From Lineus longissimus (taxonomy: Eukaryota; Nemertea; Pilidiophora; Heteronemertea; Lineidae): a DNA stretch of 64,000 nt. How positions within the stretch are numbered: the stretch's first letter is position 1; each line of letters begins with the position of its first letter. Shown here piece by piece: positions 36,870-48,189 of the stretch. The stretch covers positions 10,504,953 through 10,568,952 of the forward strand of contig NC_088324.1 in NCBI RefSeq assembly GCF_910592395.1. The letters run 5' to 3'. The position numbers and the translations under genes were made by a program. The notes under the pieces are model-generated. The model searched no databases. It was not told the DNA's origin and saw nothing but the letters and a program-made list of their open reading frames with translations.

Positions 36870-37431
36870 CAGCGTCATCATGATTTTGTCTGCAACATTT
36901 TATTTGTCCCTTTCCACTCCCACAGAGGCATTGGTCAGCCAAAATTCCTTTTTACTCTTTCCAGGTCGTTTTACTCAAGTCCCGGTTCCTGTTTGTGCCT
37001 GTGGATCATCTCCTTGTTGTTCTTGGTCCACACCTACAATACTGGCACGATTTCGATTGAGTTTGGGAGGTCCATTAGCAAAATTTTCAAAAATTCTTTT
37101 ATCTTATATTTTCAGATGGAACCGCATACACACCACGCGTCAACGAAGACAACCGCCATCTCGAGAGAGGAGGAAAACCATTATGGAATCTTTGCTCACA
37201 GTTGATCAGTGCTTCAGGCAAGACCTACACTTTGTAAAACTGCAAGCCAAACACTAGTTACACTTGTCAACGGTTCTGCCACAAATGATTACAAATCGAT
37301 TTACAAGTTACGACGCGACAGGCTTTAAAGCGTTGCTTTTACACAAGACAAGATTTTATTCGTACAGAAAAAGTTGATAAGCATAAAAATACATGGCAGA
37401 GCAGAAACATGACAAGTGCAACTAGATACTA
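36870..37431. other. flank of minisatellite, no firm gene
   Basis: A good acceptor (tatattttcag at about 37114) opens a frame of about 40 codons ending in TAA, but there is no partner exon. I do not call it. Confidence 0.3.
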
Positions 37432-37637
37432 GTGAGGTTTCGCATCCCTAAGATATAAATCTACGTTTACGCTTTGAAATTTTAAAAATCGTAACGAATT
37501 TTAGCTCTTCTGGTTAAAAGGAACCGATTTCACAATGTTGCGAAGGGCGCGCAAAAGCCTCAGTGCAGAAAACTGCCCAACATGTATGTGCGTCATAGAG
37601 GCGTTTTGGAAACGTAAATGTGATTGCGAAACCTCCC
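37432..37637. mobile_element. MITE, 206 bp, TA-flanked
   Basis: The left end GTGAGGTTTCGCATCCCTAA pairs with the reverse complement of the right end (GGGAGGTTTCGCAATCACAT). Farther in, ctacgtttacg faces cgtaaatg. TA flanks both ends (37430-37431 and 37638-37639). The ends resemble those of the elements at 24117 and 44121. There is no coding capacity, and the TA sites suggest a Tc1/mariner-type source. Confidence 0.72.
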
Positions 37638-37903
37638 TACTTTCCAATGCATGACACCTGACAAGAACCTGGAGGGTTGAACTTATATTGTGGTTTATTG
37701 GGGAGGGGGGGATGAAATTATTGGAAAAATGTTTAATTCTTCATACTTTTACTGATACCTTTTCATGAAGCTTTTTTCATCAATTGCTGTAAGAAAAAAT
37801 ACTTTAAAAAGGCATAGTTTCTTGGCTTCTGATATCTTTCGCAATAACACCTGTTTTGCTGTTAAAAGTTTTAAAGCTTTTCGTATAAAAAAAGTGAAAA
37901 AGT

Positions 37904-37976
37904 AGAGGCCGACGAGATTCGAACTCAAGACCTCTGGGTGGTAAGTCACAGGCTCTAACCACTACGCCACCAAGCC
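37904..37976 (-). repeat. tRNA-derived (SINE-like) sequence
   Basis: On the minus strand the 73 nt contain a good A-box (TGGCGTAGTGGTTAGAGCC) and B-box-like core (GAGTTCGAATC). The D stem and part of the T stem can pair. The acceptor ends do not pair properly and the anticodon arm is poor. It looks like a SINE head or tRNA pseudogene rather than a working tRNA. Confidence 0.45.
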
Positions 37977-38893
37977 ACACTCCAAGTAAGGCTGCAAAAG
38001 AGCGTGTGCCTGAAGTTTAGGCCAGACGGCTCATTGAAGATTTATGGTGAATTGGTTGAATAGGCAGGTTACGAGATCCTTTGTCAAATAAGGTGTGTCC
38101 ATTTCTTCTGCAACAACACACAATTTGTAGATTTAATTGAATGAGACGTAGGCCTATTTCACAGCAATACATTGTACAGAATTAGATTTAGATGGATTGA
38201 ACTGATTCAAACTATGTAAGAAATACTTTAATCTCACTTCAAAAGACCATCTCATCGAAAGTTATTATCAATTTTTCAGTACCGGACACCGGGTGTTCGG
38301 TATTGCTGATTCATGAGGAGGGGGCGGGGCGGGGTCTACTGTAGACCACATTAGAAAAACTAAAGCTTAAAAATGCCTTTCTACCATTTTGATTGGGAGA
38401 TTGTGGGGAAATATATGAAAAATGGTCTTATATATGTGATTTTACAGCGTTTCGCCTCACTATGTATCTGTGAAAAAACATTTATGTATATGTTATACGA
38501 TTGCCTAGAAAGAGTAGTAATAAAATGTTATGTTTGTAATTTCGTCTTCTATTTGGTTTCTTCACTTTGATGTGTTGCCTTCACTTCGATCTATGAAGAT
38601 AGCAAAGGCAATCAATAAAGCTGAAGTAGTCAAATCGAGGGTCTTATGCAGAAAGTGCACTTTACCGAGTTTTGAGAAATTGAGGTTTACAGTTGAACAT
38701 TACTGTAAAAACTCAATATTGCCCAATTTGCCACCAGATGAATTATCCCTGTCCCCACCCCGTCATAAGAATGTTTTCGGTAAAAGTGCACTTGTATCTT
38801 TCTGCATGAATGTTGGTGACACACATACGCGTCAAAATGTCCAGAGTGCAAAAGCACGTCGTTTTACGCTCTAGTCTGTCATCGGCTAAACGG

Positions 38894-39021
38894 TTCACCT
38901 CCACATAAGCATTTCACGCGGTAAATATTCCACAGAGTCTTTAATTCTCCGTTGGCAACGCTCAACGTGAAATGACAAAGACTGTGTGTGATATATGCCA
39001 CGTGAAACGCTTATGTGGTGA
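38894..39021. repeat. foldback sequence, ~128 bp
   Basis: tcacctccacataagcatttcacg on the left mirrors cgtgaaacgcttatgtggtga on the right. Inside, cacagagtcttt mirrors aaagactgtgtg. It could form a long imperfect hairpin and resembles a small MITE. Confidence 0.65.
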
Positions 39022-39242
39022 TAGACCTTACAGGTTTGTCACAAGTACTACAAAACTGAAATCTACCACTTGTCAAAATACACAAAATGCTGCAAAAAGC
39101 TTGACGTCGAGTGAAACCATTGAAATGGTTTCATATCGAATTTATCAATAACAAGAGTGTTTTGGACGACATGTCTTAGATCCTCCAAGATTTCAGTATC
39201 TCAAGTTTTGTTGTACTTCTGGCACACCTCAAGACCCTCGAT

Positions 39243-39800
39243 ATATGGCTTGTTATTCGTTGCAAAATTCAATAGTTATTACCATTCAGTGTTTATTTTC
39301 ATGTTCAATAATTAATACTTTTGTTTTCAAGGTTTTTATTATGTGCGATACAAAGATTGTGGTAATGTTATCACATATCTTTGGTAGACTTTCTGTACAA
39401 CTCATGATATTTTGCCATGTGTATAGTGTGAGATATTTATATGCGATGCAGAATTATCTATGTTGACGTTAGCTCCGTTGAATTGTTGGCAAATGGAGAA
39501 AAGGGTCTTTGAAACTGCTTTGATAGGTTGTTTCAAAGTTCCTTTTTTATCCATTCAACGATTCAACGGTTGTAACATCACACATAAACACTTCTGTCCA
39601 ACATATAAAATATTCTCTGCACTTTGGCATAATAACATGAATTGCACACAAAGTCTTCCAAAGTATGTGGAAACATCACTCGTAATCTTTAATTGAGTCG
39701 CACATAATAGAAACTTTGAATTCAAATGTATCAATTGAACATGAAATAAACATTGAATGCAATAACTATCGAACTTTGCAATGAATAACAAGTCATAATG
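39243..39800. mobile_element. foldback element with ~230-bp diverged inverted arms
   Basis: The left arm (about 39245-39490) and the reverse complement of the right arm (about 39550-39800) align along their length. Both start gacttgttattc/ggcttgttattcg and contain cagtgtttatttcatgttcaat, ttctattatgtgcga and cgttgaatcgttg-type blocks. Translating the arms outward gives visibly similar short peptides, which reflects the DNA repeat rather than a gene. Identity appears to be roughly 70-80 percent, so the element is old. Confidence 0.75.
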
Positions 39801-39900
39801 ACTTCTTCAGCCTTCTAAAGGACAAGGACAACCTCGGATCAACGGATTTTTTCCAAAAAAAGGGGGACCCTCAGAATATAGGCTATCTCCAAAAACGTCC

Positions 39901-39986
39901 AAAAAAAACTCGAGCGTGACCTCGCTCCGTAACTTTGCAGAAGAATAAAGTTACGAGGGGAGGTCACGCACGATTTTTTTTTCGAG
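39901..39986. repeat. hairpin-forming inverted repeat
   Basis: gcgtgacctcgctccgtaacttt on the left mirrors aaagttacgaggggaggtcacgc on the right across a ~10-nt loop. The outer A8/T8 runs and ctcgag also pair. The stem is about 35 bp. Confidence 0.8.
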
Positions 39987-39989
39987 TTT

Positions 39990-40172
39990 TGTGGACTTAG
40001 CGTATTTTTCAAGGATTTTTAAAGGAAAAAAGAATGACTCAGCGATTTTGTACTTAGCGTATTTTTGAGAAAAAAGGATGACACAGCGATTTTGTACTTA
40101 GCGTATTTTTGAGAAAAAATCACAGAAAAAAGAATGACACAGCGATTTTGTACTTAGAATATTTTTGAAAAC
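39990..40172 (+). repeat. short tandem repeat, four irregular copies
   Basis: The phrase agcgattttgtacttagcgt followed by atttttgagaaaaaa is repeated at about 40041, 40085 and 40141, with a partial copy at 39995. Spacing is 44-56 bp. Confidence 0.8.
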
Positions 40173-40179
40173 TTTCCAA

Positions 40180-43100
40180 GTAATGAAAACTATGCCAAGA
40201 AAACATTTTCATGTTTCTGTTTTCAAAACAATTGAGAATGCCACGGAAGAAGTTTCATACTGAAACACTGAAGGAGGAAAATCTTTTCAATTAAATTAAA
40301 AAGATAAAGAAAAACATTTCAGAAAGCTGAGGACTGATTGTGTGCTCCCATCGTAACTTGGTTGACAATAAAAAGTAAACATGTATAAGAATTAATAACT
40401 TTTATTAATTAGTTCAAAAGATCATACAGATTAAATGAAGTTACAGATACTGAAGAACTGAAATCGAGTCGCCATCGTATGGACAAGAGCTGCTGAGAAT
40501 GGGCTGGATAGAGCACGTGAACAAGTTCTTTGGCGTCCTAGAAATATACAAAGAGAGACAATGTTTGATTATGAAAGACAATGTTTGATAACAAATAATA
40601 TCATAAGTCATATTCAGTACAGAATAGAGATGTGGCAAATGTATACGCTTACGCCACACACGATCAAAAAAATCGAAACGACAAGAGACGAAGGGAGAAT
40701 TTTCTTCGATTGTCACACTTTATCAAATACAAAAGCAACCTTTTGAAAACCACATTCTTTTTAACCACTCAGCTGGTGTGATAGCAAATCAAATATCCGA
40801 TGCAGAATTAGTCCTTCCCTTTAACAGAGCTGCTGTTCGCAGTATCAAAATAATGTAGTCTTAAAAAAACAATAGACGATTTGTGAAAATACATTTCGGC
40901 CATTTTGAAAAGCCCTTTTATGACATAAAAGTCGTGTTTTAAATTAAATCATCACCAAAAGCATTCAAAATATCATGAACACTGGAAGACATGGACAACT
41001 TCAAGTAAATTGTTTGAATAAGCTTGTCCATATTGTTACTTTTATGCCATGGTAAACATACATGTACGTTGTCTGTGAAAAGGGTTTATTGTCAAGAAGT
41101 TTTTTCCGACCCCAGTGACATTTTATATGGTCTGTTTTCCAGACCCAAGATGGTACAGGTGGTTGGCGAGGAGCCTATTTGAGTATCAAAATGTGAAGTA
41201 AATCAGGGTTCATATCTATGAAATATCAAATTTCATAGTTCATTTTCCTGGGCTTCATTGAAGATTTTAAAAGAACTATAATATTACTTACAGTTTTTGT
41301 TCATGTCAATTGAAATGGTTTGTTCTTCCTGGGACACACTGAAACATTTACGACTAGGTGTCTCTAGTTGACTGGTGTCTCTAGACAAGCATGGCTGGAC
41401 CAAGGATTCTGCAAAAAAGACAGCACACAAGGATGAGTAAAGTAGGTTAATTTGTATTTTGGGGCACTGAAATGAACTTTATCTACAGGACACGAGCAGT
41501 AATACTCAGTGAAGATCTAAAAAATAAAAAAGAGAAGGTATCTCCCCAGAAAGCGAAAATGTCTCCAAGAGCCATCCTAAGACCAGGTTAGGTAGTTGTA
41601 TTTCGTGGTGGTTTCATGCAAAAGACGCCACGGCGATACTACACCCCCACGTTCTATTCTACAAGGATTACTGCAAGCGTTAGCAACATCAGTGGCTTTA
41701 CAAAAAATGTATCGGACTTCATCCAAAAATCTGTTGTAAACGGACTTGGGTTCCAGAGGGGCTAACATGAATTACATGAAGAAGCATACTGCATGGCTGT
41801 ACATGTATACAGAGAGTAAACTAAAATCCTAATTATCTTGGAAATTACAACATATTTTAGACATAAAACCTCACAGTGCCATGGTCTGACTACTTACCAG
41901 CGTCATCATCACAATAATGTTGCAGAAACGGGGCAGTTTTGCTCAAAATAACTGAGTTTGTTCTTGATAGATTTCACGAAACCTTCTTCAAAATGGCCAC
42001 CTCTGGGTCCACGTGGACCCCGCAGAGTTTTCTCGAAAGAGTCGTTCTTTGTCAAGGGCGTACACGTAATCGATCGTGTTACGAAAGTTAAAGAAAAGCT
42101 GAACAGCTGAGGAAAAGGTTACCCGAAATAGGCCTGGAATGACAATGCCTGTATGAACCCACCGTAGGGGTCTAATTTTAATAGTATACTCAATTTCACG
42201 GTATCAAAAACACGAACGTTGCGTTCAGACCTTATTGCACGCTTTTCGGCTCTGCCACTGGACTATAGTCTACATCCTCGCAGGTCCGTTTTGTCAACAT
42301 AAGATGATATGGCGGGCTGCTATTTGTTCCAGACGCCACCGCTTACTAAGTGGCGTGGGCATGAGCGCGGGGCATGAGCATCAGCTTTCTACCTGAGGAA
42401 AATTTTGTCTCACTTCCTTGCTTAGATGATGTACCCATGTCATCTGTACCAACAGGATCCAATGTTGTTTTGTTTATCATAGCAAACAAAGGAAACAGTT
42501 GGCACAAACAGCTGGATGATCTCATTGAAATTTCCCTCGTTGCACTTTTGGCTTGGAATCCTGGTGAAGAACCTATATATTCAATGTGGGCCGATGAAAA
42601 TGACGCTACTAAAAATGCAATTGTATTATTAAAAACTACGTCGATATATTGGCATGAAATGTATTTAGATTGATATTCGCAACATTGAGTACAAATGATG
42701 ATATGGGTTCGAGTTCATTTGAACACATCTAGTAGAAAAAGTCAGCCCCTGTCCAGGACCCCAAAATCATCAAATGGCTCCAATGATTGATACGTTTTTT
42801 ACTTGTTTTGCAAATCTTTAATCTGGAAATTATGCTGGGTCCTTATGATATATTTGACTTAGAAGACATCGGCTAAGTGGTTTTCGCACAGCAGCCCAAT
42901 AGGACGTCGACGTTTACCTAGTCTGAAGCCGACTAATGATTGTTGCTCACAACGATTTCAATATTATTAAGATAACATGCAATTCTTTGGACTAAGTCAT
43001 TCAAATCATGCTTATCACTCAGATAAATACACATGGTCATGGATGCATTAATTTTGATTTACTTACTTCGTATTATCGACCTGACGTTTTTTTAGTTGAA

Positions 43101-44120
43101 TCTGTTTCAATTCAATTATTTTCTTTTCAATAAAACTATGAGCATTTATTCAGCAATGAACAAAGGGCGACCACTTTCTGCCATTTAACGGTTTATCCGC
43201 TTTTGTATAGTGAATTTATCAATAACATGGTTTGAATACCCTGACGAAACACATTGTATGCTTTTGTTACTTGGAACGATATTGCATCTAACTGCCAGAA
43301 GCTTACTTGCATTCAGCCCTGGCATATCATACAAACGTGTTAACTTAACCGAAAACCTCAGTTCTCGCATGTGAACGAACACAGTGTTAGGTACGAATGC
43401 GATTCACAACACGGACCCGGTGGATGGGCTGACTCAAGCTGGGACAGGTCCGTTTTTCCGCACAGAAGTGGATACATGAGGCGCCACCCAACCTTTGATG
43501 GAAAGCAACGCTATTACAGGGAACCACTCCACAAGCAGCATGACCAATTCCAATACGAGTCCACATATGCCCGGAAAACGCATAAGTCAGCACCTCTGAT
43601 TTTAATTTTTTTGAAAGGGGAGGGCCTCAGGACACTCCTGATTGTGAAAATCGCACCCTAGAGACTGCGCCCCATCCTTTCACCAAATTTCTGGCTCGTC
43701 ACTGCATTAAAACTCAATTTGAGACGTTCCACAAGTACGATACAAATACACATGCATATGATTTTCAACTTTGATGTTGTGTACACCCATATCAAGTAGA
43801 TAAACTCCGAAGGTTAATATTTCACACGTTGTCAAATCTGGTTACTGTACTGTTGCACTGTATGTTCCTATTTACTTGAGGCACGAGTTTATACAACTTC
43901 CACGAACGGTGTACATGTAGGACCTTAATGACCTGTTCACTTGTTCAAAATATGAAATGCGAAAATAAACATTGATATTTTCCAATAATAGAAATAAGTA
44001 TTGATTAGCCTACCTTTGAACAACGATATCCATTAGACCAATTTGAAAGCTCTCCACATATCGGCTATGCTCGAGGAGGATGAGATCTGTCGCGTTCGCC
44101 GTAAGCAGTTTACAGCAATA
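40180..44120. other. gene-poor region
   Basis: Several open frames of 60-100 codons exist (for example 42374-42673 on plus). None joins to a partner exon or carries a motif I recognise. The region is AT-rich. The frame at 43371-43661 has gene-like amino-acid composition but no donor site. Confidence 0.35.
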
Positions 44121-44336
44121 GGTAGGTTTCGAAACTCCCATACGAACGACGAAGTTCGAGGTCTGTGGTGTCATCAAGCTCTGTGATAATTCACTTGTAC
44201 GCGACACTGGTAAATAATCTTTTATACTTGTCGTAGGAGTAATCGGAAAATGTTTCAAGAAGTATCGTATGTCAAGCCATTTACAAACTTCGTAGTTTGT
44301 CGTTCGTTGCTTTAAATAAGGATTGCGAAACCTGCC
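44121..44336. mobile_element. MITE, 216 bp, TA-flanked
   Basis: The left end GGTAGGTTTCGAAACTCCCA, with acgaacgacgaagtt farther in, mirrors the right end, which reads (reverse complement) GGCAGGTTTCGCAATCCTTA with acgaacgacaaactacgaagt farther in. TA flanks both sides (44119-44120 and 44337-44338). It is the best-preserved member of the family also seen at 24117 and 37432. The minus-strand frame covering it (44010-44390) is therefore not a gene. Confidence 0.75.
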
Positions 44337-44902
44337 TAATGTCTGTTGATTGTAGGAAATGAACGATCTAACGCTGTTTAAAGGCTGCACCGTATTGTGT
44401 CCGGATAAATCTACACCGAGTCATCGAGACGTCACATTTTGACACGATGGGCGATGGAGCCTCGCGATTCATATTATTTTGATGGTAAGATTATACTATC
44501 AGAATCAGGAGAGATCGAGTTCTTGTACCTTCGAATTTTCGATGTACTGCAGATCTTCATCATCATTGTGTAACTTGATTGTCGATAATTATGACGCCGT
44601 TTCTCGTTGCTATAACAGCTGCCGCGAATATTAGAACAAAGTAAAAGGCGATAAACAGAACACACGTTAAACCTTAAGCCGTACATTTTAAGGTAAATTC
44701 GTTGAACTCTGCTTTTTTCAGCAAATTGGTACATTCAGAGTGGATACAAATTTAATGTGTACCGTTCGTTTTTACCGATTCGCAGAATGTAGAATGACAC
44801 CATGTTCGAAATTTGCCCCAGAGAAGCCAGCTAGTTTTGAAAAAGGCCAACAATGCACATGGTCAGCACACTGCCTATCTCTTGTCCAGTCTTGTTACAA
44901 TC

Positions 44903-47900
44903 ATGGCCACTGTGGATGCCTTTGAGTATTTCAAGAAGTTTGTATCCGACTGGGCCATTATACAACAAGACTTTGCAACCCAAAATGCCGTTTCTCTATT
45001 GGCGTGCGCTATACTGTGTATGCGACTGAAGTACGTCACGTTTGTGGTCCTACGCGATGATGAACTAAATGTGTGTCAGCTGAGTAAGAAGAAGGCCTCG
45101 TGTATGGAGAAGGAGGAGGCATTTAGCCATTTAGGATCCCGGATGTATCAGAAAAAGGTAGGTATGCGGTAGGGACTCAGTAGTATTTTCATCGGGCTGG
45201 CATCACTGGTCCACTTAGGATGAAATGAGACTTCGTCGTCATGGTGAAGCAAAACGCGGATAGGTTATTGAATCACCTATGGCACGACTCTCATTTGTCT
45301 CAAATGCTCTACTATTCTCTTGAATTACTACCAAGATGCTCAACTTCAGTATGTCCTTTGATAGCTGAGCCACCAGAGTTATCACATTCTGACCTTTATG
45401 GTTTTATTCTTCCTTTTGATGTACAGTATAAACCCAGGAATCTTTTGTTTAGCAAGTCCTGTTTACAGTCTACGTATGGTCCATTTCAGGCAAAATTAGA
45501 CTTGACTACCTATCTCACCCTAACTTGACATGGCTATATATGCTACATGTAAGTCAAGTTTCCAACGTCAAATCGGCCATATTACCCACTTAATAAAGAA
45601 AATTATATAGAGTTACGAAGATGTGGTCATGCAAAATGCAATAGGGTCCAGGTTTTTATTCACTAAGACAATGCACAATGGTGCAGATTTACTAGACAGT
45701 TTACGAGCATGTAGTGTACACAGCATATTGGTGTATATATAGGTGGAGTATGTATTGGGCAGTAGCAGATTACTGATTAGAGGTACCATAAACGCCACGG
45801 TTTAGAATTAAATCACTACTCCATCATGTCCATCGGTGTGTTTTGTGTCCAAAAGGATAAACAGGTGCGATACAGAAAGAACAAAAGAGTAGCCTTCAAG
45901 GAACCACTTATCGTGCATAAACATGATATTTACCGGTATGACAAGATATCAGCCAAAATTGCGTTATGCAAACTTCCAAGTGATAGTCCGTATTTTCGTA
46001 TAATCGTGTACGTATTTAACGGCAATGACTTTAATCTAATGTATAAAACAAGCTTCGGCGTCTCAATGAATATAGGTGCCATAGGAAGATCGTTTTACAG
46101 ACAATTCATGATACTGTATACGATGATTAAAAGGCTAATGGTGGGTCTCCTCTATGATAGCACAAAAGGTACATTCCCGGGGAAAATAGTCATTCCCCGT
46201 CGGGAAGTTTGCTGCAATAGCTTCGGAGTTACATATCACATTGTCGTGGGATATCGAGGGAAATTCGTCATATATTGTAAACACCACGGCCGATTCAGCG
46301 CGACCATCTATAATTCGGTTGAAGTGAATAAGACCGGTAGTTTTAACTTGGTATTTAGGAAAGAGCTGCAAGTTCCTTTGCTTGACAAACCTTTAGTTAT
46401 AAAAGGGGAACGTATCTATTCTTTTGCTTCAAAAACATCTGACGATATATTTGTTTACGAAAGTAAAAATCACTACCAACCACAGAAATACGTCTTCAAG
46501 CATATTGGTTATTTCGGCCCTAAACAGTCACGTGGAATAAAATTCAACGTAAAGACTGACACTTTGTACCTGATTGCTGGGCCTGGACCTGTTGCGATTG
46601 GCTTCGAACGATTCTACAGTCCGAAAAATGGTCTTGTCAAGAAAGGTTCGGGCAAGACAGATTTTCGAGAATTTATCCCATTCTTTCATCCCTTTATTAA
46701 TGATCGGAATTCGAAACATTTCTTCTTTTCCCCGGATGGATCACTTGTACATCTGATACCAGCTCCGAGAAGGAAGGCCGCGGGTATAAAAGATCACCTT
46801 ACATCCTTCGAATTATACAAGGGAATGTATTTGTAGCAGTCTCGCTTCTAGCCTGCACCCAGAAAACACAGCATATGTTGTAAGGTTTCCGTTGCCATTT
46901 GTTGTGTTTTTCAAAGTTTTGGTTGATGGAGTTTGAAGGTTGAATTCCACCTACTGTTGCATGTAACATCTAGTCACAGTGCACTACTGTTTTTGTGCCT
47001 GAAAGACCCCAAGTCCTCAGTTGTTGAAAACCAAGCTGATGAACGTCTCTGAATCGATGTTTAGGTGAACTCTAATCTAAAATACCGAAAAAGTCATAGA
47101 CTTCTTCTCATGCCACCGGTTGATGGAAACAAAAAAGATTTTCAAGTGCAGTTTCACCCTCATCGTCCTTTCGTATGGGTTCAGTATACAGACGAACCGG
47201 AGCCCTTGAGCAGAATGTTGTTTTACGCGTACAACGCTGGGAATAACAACAAGACTTGCCGGGTACTTTATAACTGTTCATACTTTCATCCGATATACTC
47301 TTATTCAGATGTGGTTTTGCATATACGGCTTACTTCGAGTTATCTCATTTTCTTTCAAATAGAGAGGTCGGTCACCAGTAAACCGGCATACAAGAAAGGT
47401 GTTATTAGAAAGTCAAGGCTGTATGACATATCGTTAGGAAAGTTCGTAGGACGCTTGGAACTTCCAAAGGGAGAGAAATGTGTTTATGTACTCTATAGAA
47501 AGAACGGCGTTATTTTTCCAATAGATACCGCTGATATGGATACTTTTGCGTTTAATTGTCCATCACCAGACTTCAAACGATACTCGTTGACTTTGTACAA
47601 GTCAGTTCAGCAGAATGTAAGCGATGAGTTTGTGTACACATTAGTAAACGCCACTACAGTGACGATAAATCATTATGCTACGACAAAGTTACACGTGCAT
47701 CACATTTTCGGTTTTTATCGTGAGTTTGACGCCTGTGACAAATATTTTTATAACACAGGCAAGACTTCTATTAAGTGGGTTATCTTATTGGTACGTAATA
47801 TACACCAAAAGCGCACGTCAGTACAACGCTGTTATTTATCGGGCACGCATGACCCAAAATCGTTTTACACTAAAAACATACATGTATCTATTAACTATAG

Positions 47901-48186
47901 ATTAGGGATAGATCTCACGACCTGTCACTTATGCGATGATGCCCACTTTGGGGGCTTTGCATTGAACTGCTATGTGAGAAATCCAATTGGTTTCATAAAA
48001 ACAAAACCCGTGGCAAAACTACGTGCAAGAATAGTTGGACCAAATGCAGCTGACAGTATTCTGTTTAAAGAAGGCATGGTGGCAATTGATGATGAGAAAA
48101 GGTTGCTGTTAATTTATCATCAAACGTTTCGTAAGTCTGGTAAACCTGTCTATGAATTTCTAAATGTTTACAGTGAGGCAAAATGA
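44903..48186 (+). CDS. unknown gene with candidate 5' exon and two homologous large 3' exons (A and B)
   Basis: Exon 1 (44903-45157) encodes 85 residues beginning MATVDAFEYFKKFVSDWAII and ends in phase 0 at AAG|GTAGGT. Two long exons follow: A (45781-46836, after GATTAG) and B (47065-48186, after TTTAG). Each is open from a phase-0 acceptor to its own stop, so exon 1 could join either, giving about 436 or 458 aa. The 228 nt between A and B hold no AATAAA or ATTAAA. I do not recognise the family. The products lack a signal peptide and membrane segments, and are rich in aromatic/basic beta-strand-like repeats. Acceptor pyrimidine tracts are weak. Alternatives are two tandem genes, or loss of a first exon for one copy. 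Confidence 0.5.
45781..46836 (+). CDS. large 3' exon A, unknown protein (351 codons + stop)
   Basis: The exon opens after GATTAG as RYHKRHGLELNHYSIMSIGV. If translated alone it could start at the ATG at 45826 (336 aa). It aligns over its whole length with exon B: RYHKRHGLEL vs KYRKSHRLLL at the start; SPYFRIIVYVFNGN vs EPLSRMLFYAYNAGN; GLLYDSTKGTFPGKIVIPR vs RLYDISLGKFVGRLELPK in the middle; SLVHLIPAPRRKAAG...FELYK vs RLLLIYHQTFRKSGK...FLNVY at the end. The length and the short strand-like repeats would suit a beta-propeller or similar all-beta fold, which is a guess. Confidence 0.65.
   Translation, partial: RYHKRHGLELNHYSIMSIGVFCVQKDKQVRYRKNKRVAFKEPLIVHKHDIYRYDKISAKIALCKLPSDSPYFRIIVYVFNGNDFNLMYKTSFGVSMNIGAIGRSFYRQFMILYTMIKRLMVGLLYDSTKGTFPGKIVIPRREVCCNSFGVTYHIVVGYRGKFVIYCKHHGRFSATIYNSVEVNKTGSFNLVFRKELQVPLLDKPLVIKGERIYSFASKTSDDIFVYESKNHYQPQKYVFKHIGYFGPKQSRGIKFNVKTDTLYLIAGPGPVAIGFERFYSPKNGLVKKGSGKTDFREFIPFFHPFINDRNSKHFFFSPDGSLVHLIPAPRRKAAGIKDHLTSFELYKGMYL
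47065..48186 (+). CDS. large 3' exon B, paralogue of exon A (373 codons + stop)
   Basis: The exon opens directly after TTTAG with VNSNLKYRKSHRLLLMPPVD, and no ATG stands at the start. It therefore needs an upstream exon; reading GTG as a start would not be expected in an animal. It is homologous to exon A end to end, with only moderate identity, so the duplication is not recent. It contains several Cys residues in its last third (TTCHLCDDAHFGGFALNC). The nearest AATAAA is near 48975, about 790 nt past the stop. Confidence 0.65.
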   Translation: MNSNLKYRKSHRLLLMPPVDGNKKDFQVQFHPHRPFVWVQYTDEPEPLSRMLFYAYNAGNNNKTCRVLYNCSYFHPIYSYSDVVLHIRLTSSYLIFFQIERSVTSKPAYKKGVIRKSRLYDISLGKFVGRLELPKGEKCVYVLYRKNGVIFPIDTADMDTFAFNCPSPDFKRYSLTLYKSVQQNVSDEFVYTLVNATTVTINHYATTKLHVHHIFGFYREFDACDKYFYNTGKTSIKWVILLVRNIHQKRTSVQRCYLSGTHDPKSFYTKNIHVSINYRLGIDLTTCHLCDDAHFGGFALNCYVRNPIGFIKTKPVAKLRARIVGPNAADSILFKEGMVAIDDEKRLLLIYHQTFRKSGKPVYEFLNVYSEAK

Positions 48187-48189
48187 ATG

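Noticed and set aside
37114-37242. Possible terminal exon after acceptor tatattttcag
   Set aside because: Only ~40 codons, no upstream exon with matching phase, and the region borders a minisatellite.
37904-37976. Functional tRNA gene
   Set aside because: A and B boxes are present, but the acceptor stem does not pair and the anticodon arm is poor; treated as tRNA-derived repeat.
42374-42673. Plus-strand 99-codon frame starting MSISFLPEENF
   Set aside because: No homology recognised, no splice context, AT-rich composition; could be a lone exon but cannot be supported.
43371-43661. Plus-strand 96-codon frame with gene-like composition (GPGGWADSSWDRS)
   Set aside because: A possible acceptor precedes it, but no donor or partner exon was found and I recognise no family.
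44010-44390. 126-codon minus-strand open frame
   Set aside because: It overlaps almost completely a TA-flanked inverted-repeat element (44121-44336) and has no motif, so the frame is a by-product of the element.
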